Positions 1-12,480 are shown, numbered from the stretch's first letter. The stretch: DNA of 64,000 nucleotides from Metopolophium dirhodum (GCF_019925205.1 NC_083566.1:15562001-15626000), one strand, 5' to 3'. The notes: a model not told the origin generated them from the sequence alone. Translations and numbers: made by a program.

Positions 1-1380
1 CTGAAGTATTTGAATATAGGTATGGCTCTTGAGTATATTATTTAAACCATAATTTGTATGCATTTATTATTGAAGTATAAGTGGGTGAGTATGGTTGTTG
101 AATCATCCTGTATACATAACTTATAAGTGTTATAACTTATAACGATGGCAATTTATCAAAAGTTCAAAACTGTATTTAACCATACTCATCACAGATGATG
201 AGTTATGTCACCGACTTCTCATTATTATAGTACACTGTAACTCTATACACTCTAATTTTGTTCATGTCATGCTCAATATTCAGAATGAATATGACAAAAT
301 AAAAAAAAAAACATATTAAATTATTATTAATATTGTTAATAATAATAGTAAGAAAAGTTCAGTTGTATTATATATTGAACATTTTAATTAAAATAACGTC
401 ATATCAGATGAATGATTAATTTTCGGACTGAAATTAGTTTTAAACTTGAATAAATAACATGCATTGCATACAGGCATAGGTATACCTACTAATAATTTTA
501 ACACATAACGTATAGAATTTTTATTTATACGAATATGAGAGGTTAGAACAAATGTCATACAATTATATTTTGTAGTAATTTTTATTGGAACAAATTACTC
601 CAGTATGACATTTAATATTATTATATAATATTAACTACCTAGCCCCCAATAATACGCGTACTTTGTTCGGTAGGTGCGTACAGTGCTTAATTACATTTTC
701 TCTTACGCTCATAGCCGAGTACGAAATATTCCCTTATGTATATATACATTGAATATCATCCGGATTAAATGAAGGTTTGTTAAAAAGTAATTCCTATAAA
801 TATAACGTAATTCGTGAAGTCGTGATGTCCTACTGCAATGTATATTATATTATTTAATTATCCGTCTGGTAGATGCAACTTATTAAAACATCGACACGAT
901 ATTATACGCATCCACAACGTCCAAACGAACCACATTACTTGATGGGTAGTAAAATATAAACACCTACTTACAAAATACACAACGCAGTAAGTATAGTTAA
1001 GTTTTCAAACGAATTTATAATGCAATCATTACCCCTTTAAATTGTCTATTTTATATATATTTTTGTCGTCTTCATTATTCGTAAATACTAAACTGGACTT
1101 ATATTATAATTATTTGTATTTTAATAAATTTGAAATTAGGGGTTTTTACGGAAAATGTTTTGTATATTGCTTGACTTGCAAAAATTTTATTTATTTTTAG
1201 TTATTATTTTAAAATTTTTAATGATTATTCAACCCAAATAATTAGGTAATTAAAAGAGAAAATATTGTTTATTTTTTAAGTTGTTATTTTTTAGTACCTA
1301 TAATTTAAAAATGAACCTACCTATAAGCGTATTAAAATACAACCTAACCAACATAATTCTTTGGTATTAAATATAATTTT
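1..1380. other. AT-rich intergenic sequence
   Basis: No open frame, RNA gene or terminal-repeat structure could be supported here. The stretch is A/T-rich with short TAA/TTA runs. Confidence 0.6.
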
Positions 1381-1515
1381 AGATTCTGAGCAGATGTATG
1401 TTTTTTTCAACTTAAAATTAAAAAATGATTTTGTTGTTAAAAATTTATGAAATGTTCAACTTTTATAGCTAAAGATTGAAAACTTAAGACAACGTTCCAC
1501 ATAAGTAGGTTATTC
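1381..1515 (-). repeat. GATTCTGAGC-family fragment
   Basis: The + strand starts with AGATTCTGAG. On the minus strand the copy matches the family body (ggaacgttg..caatctttagctataaaagttgaac) seen in the long copies near 25 kb and 52 kb. It is short and internally deleted, with only the terminus and one body segment left. Confidence 0.6.
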
Positions 1516-2569
1516 TATAACCAAAAAATTTCAAAAATATTTTTTTTTTATAGTTATTTTATGTTTAAATTTAAATGAGATTCAATATTAAACGATGAAG
1601 AATAATAATTTTAGTCTTGTGAAAATTGACACTTATAATTTTCTAATAAAAATCATCTCAGATTTCTTATAAAAAAAATTTGATTGTTTTAAAAAAAGGA
1701 TACCTAACTTAAATTGTATTAAATATCTGTATGCAAATTGGTTGAATTACATAAAAGAGGAACACAATGTATGGAAATAATACATTTTTTCAAAACCTCA
1801 ACCAATACAATTATCATTATTGACTTTAATGTCAACCCAAATAATAAAATAATAATGCAGCTATTAGAGCAAACAGTAATAATGAAATGGCAAAAAAAAA
1901 TGTATAGCAATAAACAATAAAAAAACAGTGCTTTGGCACAGACCAAAACAGTTTTGAGACTGATACAAATTAATGCAATAACTACGCAGCATTTTAAAAA
2001 TAAAGTCTTAGTCTTAAAGGTTTTTTTAAAATTGAAATTTAAAAATCTTCTTCCTAAATATCCCAGATAAAATATCAATGAATTCATACATAGGTTACGT
2101 ACATTAAAAATTTAAAATCAGACATCGGGAAGTATTCTTATTTTTAATTTTCCATTGTATTGAAATAAATTACCTACTTCATAATAATAATTGTACAATT
2201 ATTTAAAATAAAAAAATATTCACCAGATGACGTGTTGATAGACTAGGTAAACTATATTCACAGCACGATCTGGGCGTTGTCATTAACGAATCGTTGACGA
2301 ATAACTAAAAGAAAAAAGTGCAAATATAGACTAGGTACCTACGTGTAGTCCGATATAGCAAACTAGTTTTAATCGCTGATAATTATTGTATATAAGTTTT
2401 TGGGGAACTTTATCGTGATTTGATTCGGTTCATGTTTGCCAACTAACCCGTAAAGATAATCTCGAATCAACAATTCTAGCGGCTAGCCAATGTTATATTG
2501 TTTTTAATAGGTACTTATTTAGCAAATACTAGAAAATATAACACAATACCAGACAAAATAATACAATAA
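1516..2569. other. Intergenic, nothing recognised
   Basis: Two overlapping frames near 1.7-2.1 kb on opposite strands show no family signature, and their composition is what AT-rich noncoding DNA gives by chance. No other structure was seen. Confidence 0.5.
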
Positions 2570-3950
2570 TTGCCAATAAAAATGCCAAAAGTTAAATGTT
2601 CCAATACTGCTCGAGTACACAAATTTATTTTGGAGTTTAGAGAGGATGTACTTTCAGCGGATGGGTGGATGGATGTACTTTCAACACAAGAAGACACAAA
2701 CATTTATCTCGGACACAAAAAAAATCATAGTTCAATGAAGAACTTTCTCAAGTATTTTTATCATCAAATATACCATTAAATAAATTGAACAACGTAGAAT
2801 TTCGAAGTTTTCTTGAAAAATATATCGTGTTTGACATACCAAATGAGTTCACGTTGCGCAAAAATTATTTAAATCAATGTTACATTAATACAATGGATAA
2901 AATCAGAAAATATGTTTGGAATAATAAAATATGGGTTTCAATTGATGAAAGTACGGATACAAATGGACGATATGTCGGCAATGTAATTATTGGAAGATTG
3001 GAAGTTAATAAACCCGGTAAAACTTTTTTACTAAACTCTGAAATTTTAAAAAAGACAAACCATTCAACAATTTATTGTTCAACTATTCGAAAATTCTATG
3101 CTTTTATTATGGCCAGAAGGCATACAACGAGAAAATATTTTGCTTTTTATTACTGATGCCTTACATGATAAAAGTTGGAAAAACTATAAAAGTGTTGTAT
3201 TCAAAATTTTAACATCTAACGTGTTTGCACATGCGTTACACCGAGTCACAGAATAAATCAGAGGCAAATTTAAAAACCCGAACCTATTTTGACCAGGTGG
3301 AGCACGTGGTTATCGGCAGTGAACTATTATTGCAAAAACTACGATGGTCTTAAATCAGTTATTTCGAATTAAATTCTGAAGATACAATTTGCATAACAAG
3401 CGCTCAACAAATGTTTGAAAAATCGAATTTAGAAACCAACTTAAATTATATAAATGCTAATTTTAGCTTTTTATCAATGGAAATAATTCGTTTAGAAACC
3501 AGTGGATTATTATTAACTGAATCTCTTAAAATTATACAGAACGTTGAAGTATCTTTGGGAAATGTACAAAACCATTTCGGAGAAATTATTAAAAATATAA
3601 AAATAAAATAAATTGTGTTTTAAACAAAAATCTGGATGTAAAAATAATATTGAAAATCGTTCAAATAATTAGTGGAAATGAAACTTCGAAAGACAGTTTA
3701 CCAGCTGAACTAACAGCAGATGAATAATGTGTACACATTTTAAATATACGCACATCACATCCATTGATGTTGGACGAAGTTTTTTGGCTTAAAAAAATGT
3801 ATTATCCAACAACCGATGCAAGTTGCTATTTGAAAACCTTAAAAAAATCTTTATCGTTCAAGTTAATTCAGAGAATTTATACCAAAAGTGAAACAATGAA
3901 AATTAGTGGCAATAACTCTACACATTTGTATGTATATTTGTGTGTTTGAG
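2570..3950 (+). pseudogene. Decayed hAT-superfamily transposase (CGGBP1-like type)
   Basis: Would have been a DNA transposase acting on its own terminal repeats in the nucleus. Recognisable blocks in order: an N-terminal start (MPKVKCSNTARVHKFI) at about 2582; a middle block at 2785-3050 with IPNEFTLRKNYLNQCY and the core motif WVSIDESTDTNGRYV, the first acidic region of hAT transposases; then, in shifted frames, LITDA and a degraded HALHRV motif near 3150-3255. Later fragments (3411-3611, 3764-3949) hold pieces of the C-terminal half. The reading changes frame several times and meets stops, and the zinc-finger part is largely deleted. The same family appears in the insertion at 48-49.7 kb. 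No terminal repeats were found, so element limits are unknown. Family call is confident; inactivity is clear from the sequence. Confidence 0.8.
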
Positions 3951-3960
3951 TAAAAACAAA

Positions 3961-4263
3961 ATTAAATATAAGTACCGATATTTTTAATTTCAAAAATTTC
4001 ATATTTTTGTATACTTATTACCTATGTATTTATTTTTAAGTTTAAAGTTAAAAAAAAAGTTGTAAATTAATTTAGAATACATTTTGGATTAGTAATAAAC
4101 TAATTTTAAAGACATATATAATTTTTTAAGTGCATATTTTCATGCATTTTTTAGTGTTTTTAAGGTCATTGACATCCTAACCTTAAATTAATGAGTAATG
4201 GTGAAAAATACATATTTTTATTTATACACGAAGCCACCCCTAAGGTTCAAATTTGCTGCTCTG
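3961..4263. other. AT-rich spacer
   Basis: Possibly still inside the hAT remnant's 3' part. No motif was recognised. Confidence 0.4.
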
Positions 4264-4409
4264 CATTAAGGGGATAAGAAATGGTGACAAATTCAAATAT
4301 GTCATTAGAATTCTTAGCACTTCACTAGATCAAAACACGTTTATATTCCTTTATGTTCCACGTGTGTTGGACAAATACAGAAAATTACCGCTTCCAATCC
4401 CCTTAACGC
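4264..4409. mobile_element. Small TIR element (MITE), about 146 bp
   Basis: The left end reads GCATTAAGGGGATAAGAA. The reverse complement of the right end reads GCGTTAAGGGGATTGGAA, and the match continues imperfectly for about 25 bp. There is no coding capacity. A TTAA lies inside each end, so a piggyBac-like origin is possible, but no target duplication settles the superfamily. Confidence 0.55.
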
Positions 4410-5949
4410 TGTAATGTACTTATGTACCAACATAATTTTCGACAGTTAATTTCACTAGTATTAAAATAATTACGTTAACTTTAAAAACTCTTTAAATCTT
4501 GTTTGGTTTCTGAAAATACCAAACACATTTTTTTAAGTAATGATATAGAGATTACAAATATGTACATCATTATGTATGTTTGATGGAACCAATTAATTCA
4601 TTAGCATCTGAAAGTTTTAATTAACTACACTTAAAACTAAATTTAATGTTAAGTTATTACAAGGGGTTTTTATCCACATTTAGTCAAACTAAAATGTATA
4701 AACAAACATGCAATATCATCAGTTAAATAAATTTATTAAAACGTGACACATTTCAAACCACAAAATTTAGCGGCACCCACGTTGATTTCAGAAAATCTTA
4801 AATAAAAAGTACCCGTAAGAATATAATTGTGATATTGTATATTATTATGTTTTATACAATTCAGAAGTTATTGTTACTTTATTTAATTCTATATTTCTAT
4901 CGTTATATATTTTGTATTCGTTTATTTTATAGCTGTCAATGGTATTCTGTCTGTTGAATGCATATTTTGAATTAGGTCTTTCACGTATTATTTCAATAAA
5001 AGAATACAATTTTATATGATGCACAATATTATATAATAAATTTGTATGTCGAATGCAATGAGTGTTATCGTAATATGCCATTATGAAAATTGTACAATAT
5101 TAATACTAGCATACCCAGCATACTAAGGAAAACCAAGGTGATTAATAGTCTTAACATTTGAAAAGATAAATTTTAAATGTTTAAGATTATTTGCAGTTAG
5201 ATAGTGTATGTGAAATATACGATTTATTAAATATAAATCGTTAAATTATGTAAATATTAATTTTTATGCATGTGATAATATTGTTGTTATTTTAATTTCT
5301 ATAGTTACTCCAATTTTGTTCGATATTTTATGTGAACTACTACTATAGTAAATTAGTTTAATTGAAAATAAAAGAAATTTATTTTTATTACGAATATTTA
5401 CTATAATAGTATGGTGCGGATAAACGTCTTTGCCGGTTTCAACGAGTAGTTTTTAAATGTATAATTTTATTATTCGGTCTTGATTCCATCAATATAATAT
5501 CATACACTATAATATACGTGTACTGTTCCATATTAGGTTGGATTTTACTTAAGACTTAACGTTTCGTTAGACAACTGTGGACTGTGGTCTAGGAATGAGC
5601 ACAAACGTTACACAGCGATTGACCGATAATGAAACTGCATTTGTTCTACCATTATTTTTATCACATTTACTGATATGCATTTATATATATTATACAGGGA
5701 CTGTATGTGTAATTTCGTTTTCTCGAGAAATTGCATTAGCCAACTGATTTTTCGTCCAGATTTCGATGTAATACAATACTTTCTGTACCGAATTACTGTA
5801 ATAATGGAAAAAAATAAACTTCGATGTGATTATTACATGGTGTATTAAACTGTTTATACACTTCCAAGGTTATACGATTTGTTTAAAATAGATTTGCTGA
5901 TAGTAGTATAAGAGCTTCAAGCCTTTATATTAAATATTATAATATTATA
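4410..5949. other. Intergenic, nothing recognised
   Basis: AT-rich sequence with no supportable gene or repeat boundary. The minus-strand frame at 4845-5081 has no recognisable domain. Confidence 0.5.
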
Positions 5950-6475
5950 GTCTGATTCAGGGGCGTCATTTCAACTTTTTTTTGGTTGGTGCCAAAATGT
6001 TTGCAGGATCATTACCAGGCCACATAGAAAACTTTTTTTTTTTTTGGGGGGGGGGGGGGTCAAGTGGGGACAAAAACTGTAGAATATTTGTATAATTTGT
6101 TTAATATGTCACTTATATTAGTATGAAAATGTCACAATATTGTATGTCACAACTTTTAATGTATTTATTTTATATTGTGGATACTAGTGGTATTTACACT
6201 TGGTAAATAAATGTATGGGTATAAATCACCTTTATAATAAAAAAACCTAACCTACACATTTGTTCTCCCTGCATACTCAAAATATATAATATAGCTAGCT
6301 TAATTAAACCAGAAATTTATTTTATTGATATCCTTCTTCACAATGTTTGTATTATAATTTTATCAATTATAATATTGTGGAACCACAAAATCTCATCAAA
6401 CATTCTTGGAAATTAAACATTAGTACAATACATTTTTTTTAATACTGAAAAAATATAAAATATCTCTAACTGTAT

Positions 6476-6575
6476 AAAGCAGAAACCCGAGGGCGCTCCT
6501 CTGACGATTTTTCGAACTAGCGTAAGAGACTACCAATGAAAAAATTCGATGGGTGGTTCCCCGGGTCTCTGCTTT
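6476..6575. mobile_element. Nested 100-bp TIR element
   Basis: The left end AAAGCAGAAACCCGAGG pairs with the right end read in reverse complement, AAAGCAGAGACCCGGGG (two mismatches in 17). TA dinucleotides flank both sides, compatible with a Tc1/mariner-type target. It sits inside the larger 3-kb element. Confidence 0.6.
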
Positions 6576-7392
6576 GTAATATTATAAATATCAGGAAAAA
6601 AATGTATTTTTACGAAGAACTTAGAGAATATAAGTTTGAAGATGTATAGAAAATATTATCAGAAAAAAAAGGTATATTTACGAAGAACTTTGTATTTTTA
6701 TACTTAAAGATGAAAACTAATATATTTTATTGATGTTAAATTATGTTAAAATATAAATATGAAATAAAGGAATTAATTATTATACATAATAACATTAGGC
6801 TTAACAATATTTTCTATTGATAAACATAATATGTACAAGGCGTCCAGTAAAGAGCAAAGCAAACGTTAACCAAATATTTGAAAATTGACAATTTGAAAGA
6901 AAAGTTTAAATGAAAGTTATATATTTATTTAAAGTTTGGCCATCTCTTTATTGAGCGTGAGCGTTCTGTACAAATATATATTATTATATACACTTAAAAA
7001 TGTAAGTCTTAGCTAAATCGTGCTCTGGACCACATAGGTACCAAGTGCAGGATACTGAATAAACTAACCTGAAAAATAGTGGTAGACTGTAAGCAAGTAT
7101 ATAAAGTATTTATCATTATCTATTGGATAAAAAAAGGTATGATAAAATGTGTATAAATAATAAATTAGAATGGAAGGTACATTAAGTATTATGTAAAAGA
7201 GGAATAAAATAGTATACTACCTACGTTTTATGTATTTTATATTTGTATCATCATTCAATTAAAATATACACAAGTATAGTACATAATAGTATGGGCATAG
7301 GAAATAAAGGAAAATACAGGTAATTGATTTGAAAAATGGAAAAACTGTTTTGTCATTCAATTAAAATGTACACAAGTACTATACTTATACTA

Positions 7393-7950
7393 TTCTGGTT
7401 GTTGTCGCACAAATTCACACTAATGACGCACTAATGTTTGGCAAAAGAAAATTTTGAAAATTGTAATTTTTTCTATGAGGGGGGGGCTGGGGAAATGCTC
7501 AAAATGGAAAAACGATTTTTCCGAGTATAACGGGTGTCGCACGAATTCTGGTTGTTGTCGCACAAATTCACACTAATGACGCACTAATGTTTGGCAAAAG
7601 AAAATTTTGAAAATTGTAATTTTTTCTATGAGGGGGGCTGGGGAAATGCTCAAAATGGAAAAACGATTTTTCCGAGTATAACGGGTGTCGCACGAATTCT
7701 GGTTGTTGTCGCACAAATTCACACTAATGACGCACTAATGTTTGGCAAAAGAAAATTTTGAAAATTGTAATTTTTTCTATGAGGGGGGGCTGGGGAACAT
7801 TTCTACAGCCCCCCATATATATTTTTGAATTTACGGTTAAACCAGTATCGCACAAATTCTGAAAATAGTCACACAAATTCACACTAATGGCACACTAATG
7901 TTTCGCAAAAAAAAAATGTCAAAAATTATATTTGGGGGGGCTGGTGAAAT
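7393..7950 (+). repeat. Tandem array, about 3.7 units of 151-160 bp
   Basis: The unit begins ttctggttgttgtcgcacaa and runs through caaattcacactaatgacgc, an A-rich stretch, a G7-G9 run with ggctggggaaa, and tttttccgagtataacgggt. Starts are at 7393, 7546, 7697 and 7857, giving spacings of 153, 151 and 160. The first three units are nearly identical; the last is clearly diverged and truncated. No coding capacity. Confidence 0.9.
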
Positions 7951-8387
7951 GTACGTGTACGTGGGTACATGTATATATTATAATAAATAATAAATGTATA
8001 AATATTAATTATATAATAAAATATCCTAGCTCGAGTCGAGTCGACTATACTATAGGTATGTTTAATCATGAGCATAAAATCAAATTAATAACTAACCTAC
8101 ATGTATACTATATGACTTAATGAGAATTCATTTATTTATTAATATATATTATATAGTAACTGTAGCAGTATTTGTATGCTACATTAAATTATAAATTACC
8201 AAAATAAGAAAGTGGCTATTTGATTACCTCAACCAGTTAACTAATCTGATAACTGTAATATTATATTGATATGTATGTATTTATTAGTTCATATATCATC
8301 GGTATACACAATATGTTTTTTTGGGTTGTGTAGTATATCGTTTGCATTGTGTGTAGTTATATACTACGGCGAACGTCATTCGAGGTG

Positions 8388-8892
8388 ACTGACCTGCTAG
8401 ACACCCAAAAAAATACTGCGGCTATTTATGATTTGCATGGACGCCCAAATTTTTTTAAATTTTTTTTCACGTAATGTCGCGTTTTTGGCGGCAGTAAAGA
8501 ACGTTGTCAGCGATCCGACGCAGTTGGATTGCATACCTGATGCCGTAACCCGGCTGTCCCACATTATCCACTATCCGACAAAGTAAGATTGCCTAACCGG
8601 ATAACTGAGATGACTGACCTGCTAGACACCAAAAAAATTGCGGCGGCTATATGATTTTTTTTACGGAATTTCGAATTTCCAGCGGCATAACCCGGGCTAC
8701 CACGTCGAACCTAAGGTGGTGGTCTTAACCTTATCACAGTTCCTTATCACCAGACCTCCTTATCACACACCAACCGGCTCGAGACCAACGACGACCAGAC
8801 CAAAATACCACTGCAGCTTTCGACATCGGTTAAGACTCTTCCCCAACTCGGGGGGGTTTGGGGGTCTCCCCCAGCGACGCTCGGAGAGCTAG
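8388..8892 (+). mobile_element. Helitron-like 3' end with internal duplication
   Basis: The segment ends in GGAGAGCTAGT followed by at, matching the CTRRT 3' terminus of Helitrons inserted between A and T. A GGGGG-TCT-CCCCC hairpin lies about 20 bp upstream. The motif gactgacctgctagacacc occurs twice (about 8388 and 8612), each followed by an A-run and gcggctat. The GC content is far above the surroundings. The 5' TC end was not located and no Rep/helicase sequence is present. The Helitron reading is an inference. Confidence 0.45.
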
Positions 8893-9000
8893 TATATAAT
8901 ATAAAACATTTAGGTATATCGGCGCTTATATTTATTGTTGGCAGGTCAAAGAAAGCATTTTAAAAAAAAGTTGGTGCAGATGTACACCCCTGGTCTGATT

Positions 9001-10318
9001 TCTAGTAAATTATTAAGTATTCAAAATTGCACGCTTAACCAAAGGCACCAAACCTATTATAGCTCCACTTAGGCTTTGGAGTAAAAGTGTAAAACAATAT
9101 TTAAAAAAAATATTATATAAAAAAAATTTTGTTTATACCACCATGTCTAGTACTCGGAAGGAAACAATAGTATAGTTAACAAAAAAATCAATCTGTACAA
9201 ACTACAAAAATCATTATGGATTTCGCTTTTTATGGGAATAATATTTCAAATCAATTAGTATAATATATTATATTTAAAATGACGAATTAATTATACAGGT
9301 ACATACATTTTGTTTTTTTAGGGCCTTGTATAATAAGGTCACATCTATTGATTGCGGGTGCAGATCCAGGGGTCCCTCCCCTCACATCCCACCGGTGAAA
9401 TATGTTTAAAATGTACATTTCTTTTTGATTAATACAATACAATTATATATAATTCGGAACAAAAAACAATTACCTATATTATTAATTTATGACCTCCACC
9501 AAAATCAAAATATCTTTGGCCTTGTGTTGACGGTTTTGATGTAGGTATATAGTAGATATATAATAATATTATTATGTATGTATACTGATATTAATGTGTA
9601 TACGAATAAACGCAAATCGATCACATATGTTATTATATCGGAAGATATTATAATAACACAACCTGCAGCACGAAAATTACGAGTAAAATTAATTTAATAA
9701 AATGGAAAAACGGGTTATATTGTTATACATTATTATAAATTATAATATCACGTTTATATACACTGTTCAATTTTTCAATTGTTCAATCGTGTATGGGTAT
9801 AGTAAATCCGTTATTGTTGCTGCATAACACGTCGTATGCACTATACAGACGTATTTATATGGATATTATGTTATTAGATATTATCTGTTCTCTCGCGAAA
9901 TATTGAAAACATCACGTATATGAAAATACGTACTGGTGTATGTTATTATCACGTGCGTTATAAAATATCATTACAAAAATAATACTTGTTAAAAATATTA
10001 GCTAACTTTATATATATAAATATATGATATATTGTATCAGACATCGGCTCTGAAAATTAAGACGCTAATAAGATTTAATCTGAATTAATAAGACTCATTG
10101 AAACATATTATTATAGATGATCCGAGACGAAAACAAAGTTCTTAGTTGCTGTTTATTATAATAATTATATATTACAGTTTTAGCTTGAATTCGTGTTCAA
10201 ATTTCTGGTTAAACATAGAAATTCTAGATATTATACGGGTTAAAAAAATCTCAATTTAACAAGCATAAGAAATATACATTTTATGTGCTCATAATATAAA
10301 CGTTGAAATAATAATATT
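9001..10318. other. Intergenic, nothing recognised
   Basis: AT-rich, with a short GC-rich patch near 9340-9400 (ccaggggtccctcccctc) that may be a worn element end. No gene found. Confidence 0.5.
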
Positions 10319-10356
10319 CCGGAGGAGAAGTAATGCTAACGCGGTTCCTCCTCCGG
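10319..10356. other. Hairpin-forming inverted repeat
   Basis: CCGGAGGAG at 10319-10327 is matched exactly by CTCCTCCGG at 10348-10356, with a 20-base loop. The stem is GC-rich in an AT-rich setting. No promoter or gene context indicates its role. Confidence 0.6.
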
Positions 10357-10641
10357 TCCTCGATTTAACCGGAAAAAAAAAAATAATAATATAAGCTTAT
10401 ACGTAAACAACCTAACCTATAATAGATAAAATGTGGTAAACTAGTATATTATTATGATAATATGAAACTTTCGTATCAATTTTATTTTAAAACCAGTCGA
10501 GAATTATGTATAACATAATGTAAAATACTAATATTATGTTTCATTATTTATAAAACACTAAGACAATTTGAATTCGATCAAGTTATAAAAATCTCCAAAA
10601 AATTGAATTATGCAGTTGAAATCGTAAGATTAGGCCAAGAC

Positions 10642-10713
10642 CAGTGGCGTATATAGCGAGTGTTAGGGTTCAACCTCCTCCCCCTCTGAAATTATATTCT
10701 ATAAAAGCCACTG
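10642..10713. mobile_element. 72-bp micro-TIR element (CAGTGGCGTA family)
   Basis: The ends are CAGTGGC and GCCACTG. The flanks gccaagac (10634-10641) and gccaaaac (10714-10721) agree at 7 of 8 positions, a hAT-type 8-bp target duplication. The start CAGTGGCGTATA is shared with the 204-bp element at 15274. Confidence 0.65.
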
Positions 10714-10845
10714 GCCAAAACATCATAAAACTCAAATAAATATTATGCAAATGACATGTGAATGTGTTAAAAACAATTCATACATATTTTATGAAAAACG
10801 GAACACAAATCCTGTCTTTGAAACAAAAAATTGAAAACATAATTT

Positions 10846-11098
10846 AAATTAAATATATTTTTTTTTTTATTTAATAAGTTAAGGCTTTAGCATCTAAGGC
10901 TATAAGCCTGAAGGTTATTTAGTAGGTTTTTGAATTATTGTGGGGGGAGGTACGGTTGGTTAGAATACGTGTATGAGTGGCGAGGATTTGTCACTATAAA
11001 ACCCGGGTGGTCACCCATCCGGGAGCTGATACTTGACCTCAGAACACGTTAGTGACTGAGGCCAACCACTGCACCACACTAGGCCACTCAAATTAAAT
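10846..11098 (-). mobile_element. SINE-like element with 5S box-C-like core, A-tail and 9-bp TSD
   Basis: On the minus strand the element starts at gagtggcctagtgtggtgcag (pol III A-box-like tggtgcagtggttgg), carries CCGGATGGGTGACCACCCGG near 11000-11025 and ends in an A-run (T-run on + at about 10858-10870). The GGATGGGTGACC core equals box C of eukaryotic 5S rRNA. The flanks share aaattaaat (10846-10854 and 11090-11098). Head to tail is about 240 bp, and a diverged relative with the same layout lies at 28.0-28.3 kb. There is no coding capacity, as expected of a SINE. Confidence 0.6.
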
Positions 11099-11919
11099 TG
11101 TTTGTTTTCATTTTCAGTTGCACTAGTAGACAATCGTGGGGGGGAGGGTCTGAGCGGCTCACTAACTAATAATTGTAATAATTATAGACGGTCGTTGCAT
11201 TGACGCGTATGGGTAGGTCGCAGGTATATAATATTTTAAAATACTTGGTGGTGGTTCACCGTTTATTCTCATTTTATCATCTAACGAAGACGGGAAAACG
11301 GAATATCACGGCGGACGATGGTCCCCATGTAGGTACAAGAATACTTCATTTTGATTTTTAGAAAAACGCTCGGGGTCTCTGATAGTGTACAAGACGAGCG
11401 CCCGTACAGGGTACACACATTATCTTTGATATATTATAAATTATTATCATCATACCACGCAAAATAAGTGGAGCGAGTTTGCACATATTTTAACACATAT
11501 CGCGTGCGGGTATTATATTATATTAGTAGCGGACGTGACGCGCGTGCAGCAGTGTCCACGTCGCCTACGTATTATTATTATTATTATTATTTAACTGCTA
11601 CAACGGCTATCATATAGGTAGTATATATAATATGTTATAGGTACTATAATATTGTACCAGACTATAATAATATTGTACAATGCGACGCGAGTAAGTATTT
11701 TCTTCCCGACCACGGGCGTGAAATGAAAAATGTGCCACCTGTCCACGTGCAGAATTTTTGAGGGCGCGAAGGTAAAGGGCAGAGAAGAATAATACCGTAA
11801 AAAAATAATATTAGTCCTGCGAAGTTTGTCATTACTCGGGTTGTAAAAAAACGAAACGTGCAGCGCACAAAGAAAGGAAATCTTTCATAAATATATACGA
11901 AGTATGCGCTCTCTCACTA
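11099..11919. other. Intergenic with moderately GC-rich patches
   Basis: Patches near 11270-11330, 11370-11400 and 11510-11560 are CpG-containing. They could be unannotated 5' exon or regulatory DNA, but no open frame with splice sites could be built. (TTA)n occurs at about 11571-11592. Confidence 0.4.

Positions 11920-12007
<88 letters not shown>
11920..12007 (+). repeat. Compound microsatellite (CT)n(CA)n
   Basis: About 16 bases of CT repeat run directly into about 70 bases of CA repeat with one interruption (cacatacaca). It creates long artificial valine/cysteine frames on the minus strand, which are not genes. Confidence 0.95.
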
Positions 12008-12008
<1 letters not shown>

Positions 12009-12480
12009 GCTCTGTAAACAGTTTTTCGCCCTGCGGATGAGCTCGTAAATACTTACACAAAACCTTTCTCGATATAGACTCGCGCGACATATCATGCGCC
12101 CGACCATTGTTGTATAACATTTTAATATATGGTTTGAATTCGAAAGTTTTGATATTCCGTGTGAAAACGCAACTGAAACGATGACGATAATAATCATGAA
12201 AATTCCACCTACGACACAATGTGCTCTTGAAATAAAATGACACACGCCGCGTCACGGTCTACAGTTTTGAATTATTGAAAAGAAAATTTCCATAAATATA
12301 ACGTTTGCGTATAGAAACTAATTAAACATGTAACGGAAAAAATGTTCATGTCCCTAAAATTAATACCGTTTGAATTACTACATCGTAATTATACGTTTCA
12401 ATATCCAATTTTGTCAAAACCAGAACTTCATAAAATTTAGGTATGTGAAAAAAATTGTGCAGACAAACATTTTATAATTT

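Larger units (their letters stand above)
5958..8992. mobile_element. 3.0-kb hAT-like non-coding element with perfect 8-bp TSD
   Basis: The ends are CAGGGGCGT on the left and, as reverse complement, CAGGGGTGT on the right. Both are followed at similar distance by CAACTTTTTTT, so the terminal repeat is imperfect but real. The flanks carry an identical 8-bp duplication, gtctgatt (5950-5957 and 8993-9000), the size expected of hAT transposition. No transposase frame remains. The interior holds a G13 run, a nested 100-bp TIR element, a 150-bp tandem array and a Helitron-like 3' end, so it has been a target for later insertions or is a composite. It is non-autonomous as it stands. Confidence 0.75.

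Noticed and set aside
1719..2087. 122-codon minus-strand frame
   Set aside because: Leu/Ile/Cys-rich composition typical of AT-rich noncoding DNA, overlapped by an opposite frame; no conserved motif.
7393..7950. CRISPR array
   Set aside because: Whole 150-bp units repeat without distinct spacers, in a eukaryotic transposon context.
10975..11030. Genuine 5S rRNA gene fragment
   Set aside because: Only the box-C region matches; the rest, the A-tail and the target duplication indicate a retroposed element.
11917..12255. Two overlapping minus-strand frames of 103-112 codons
   Set aside because: Their bulk is the translated (CA)n/(CT)n microsatellite (poly Val-Cys); no domain, promoter or splice context.
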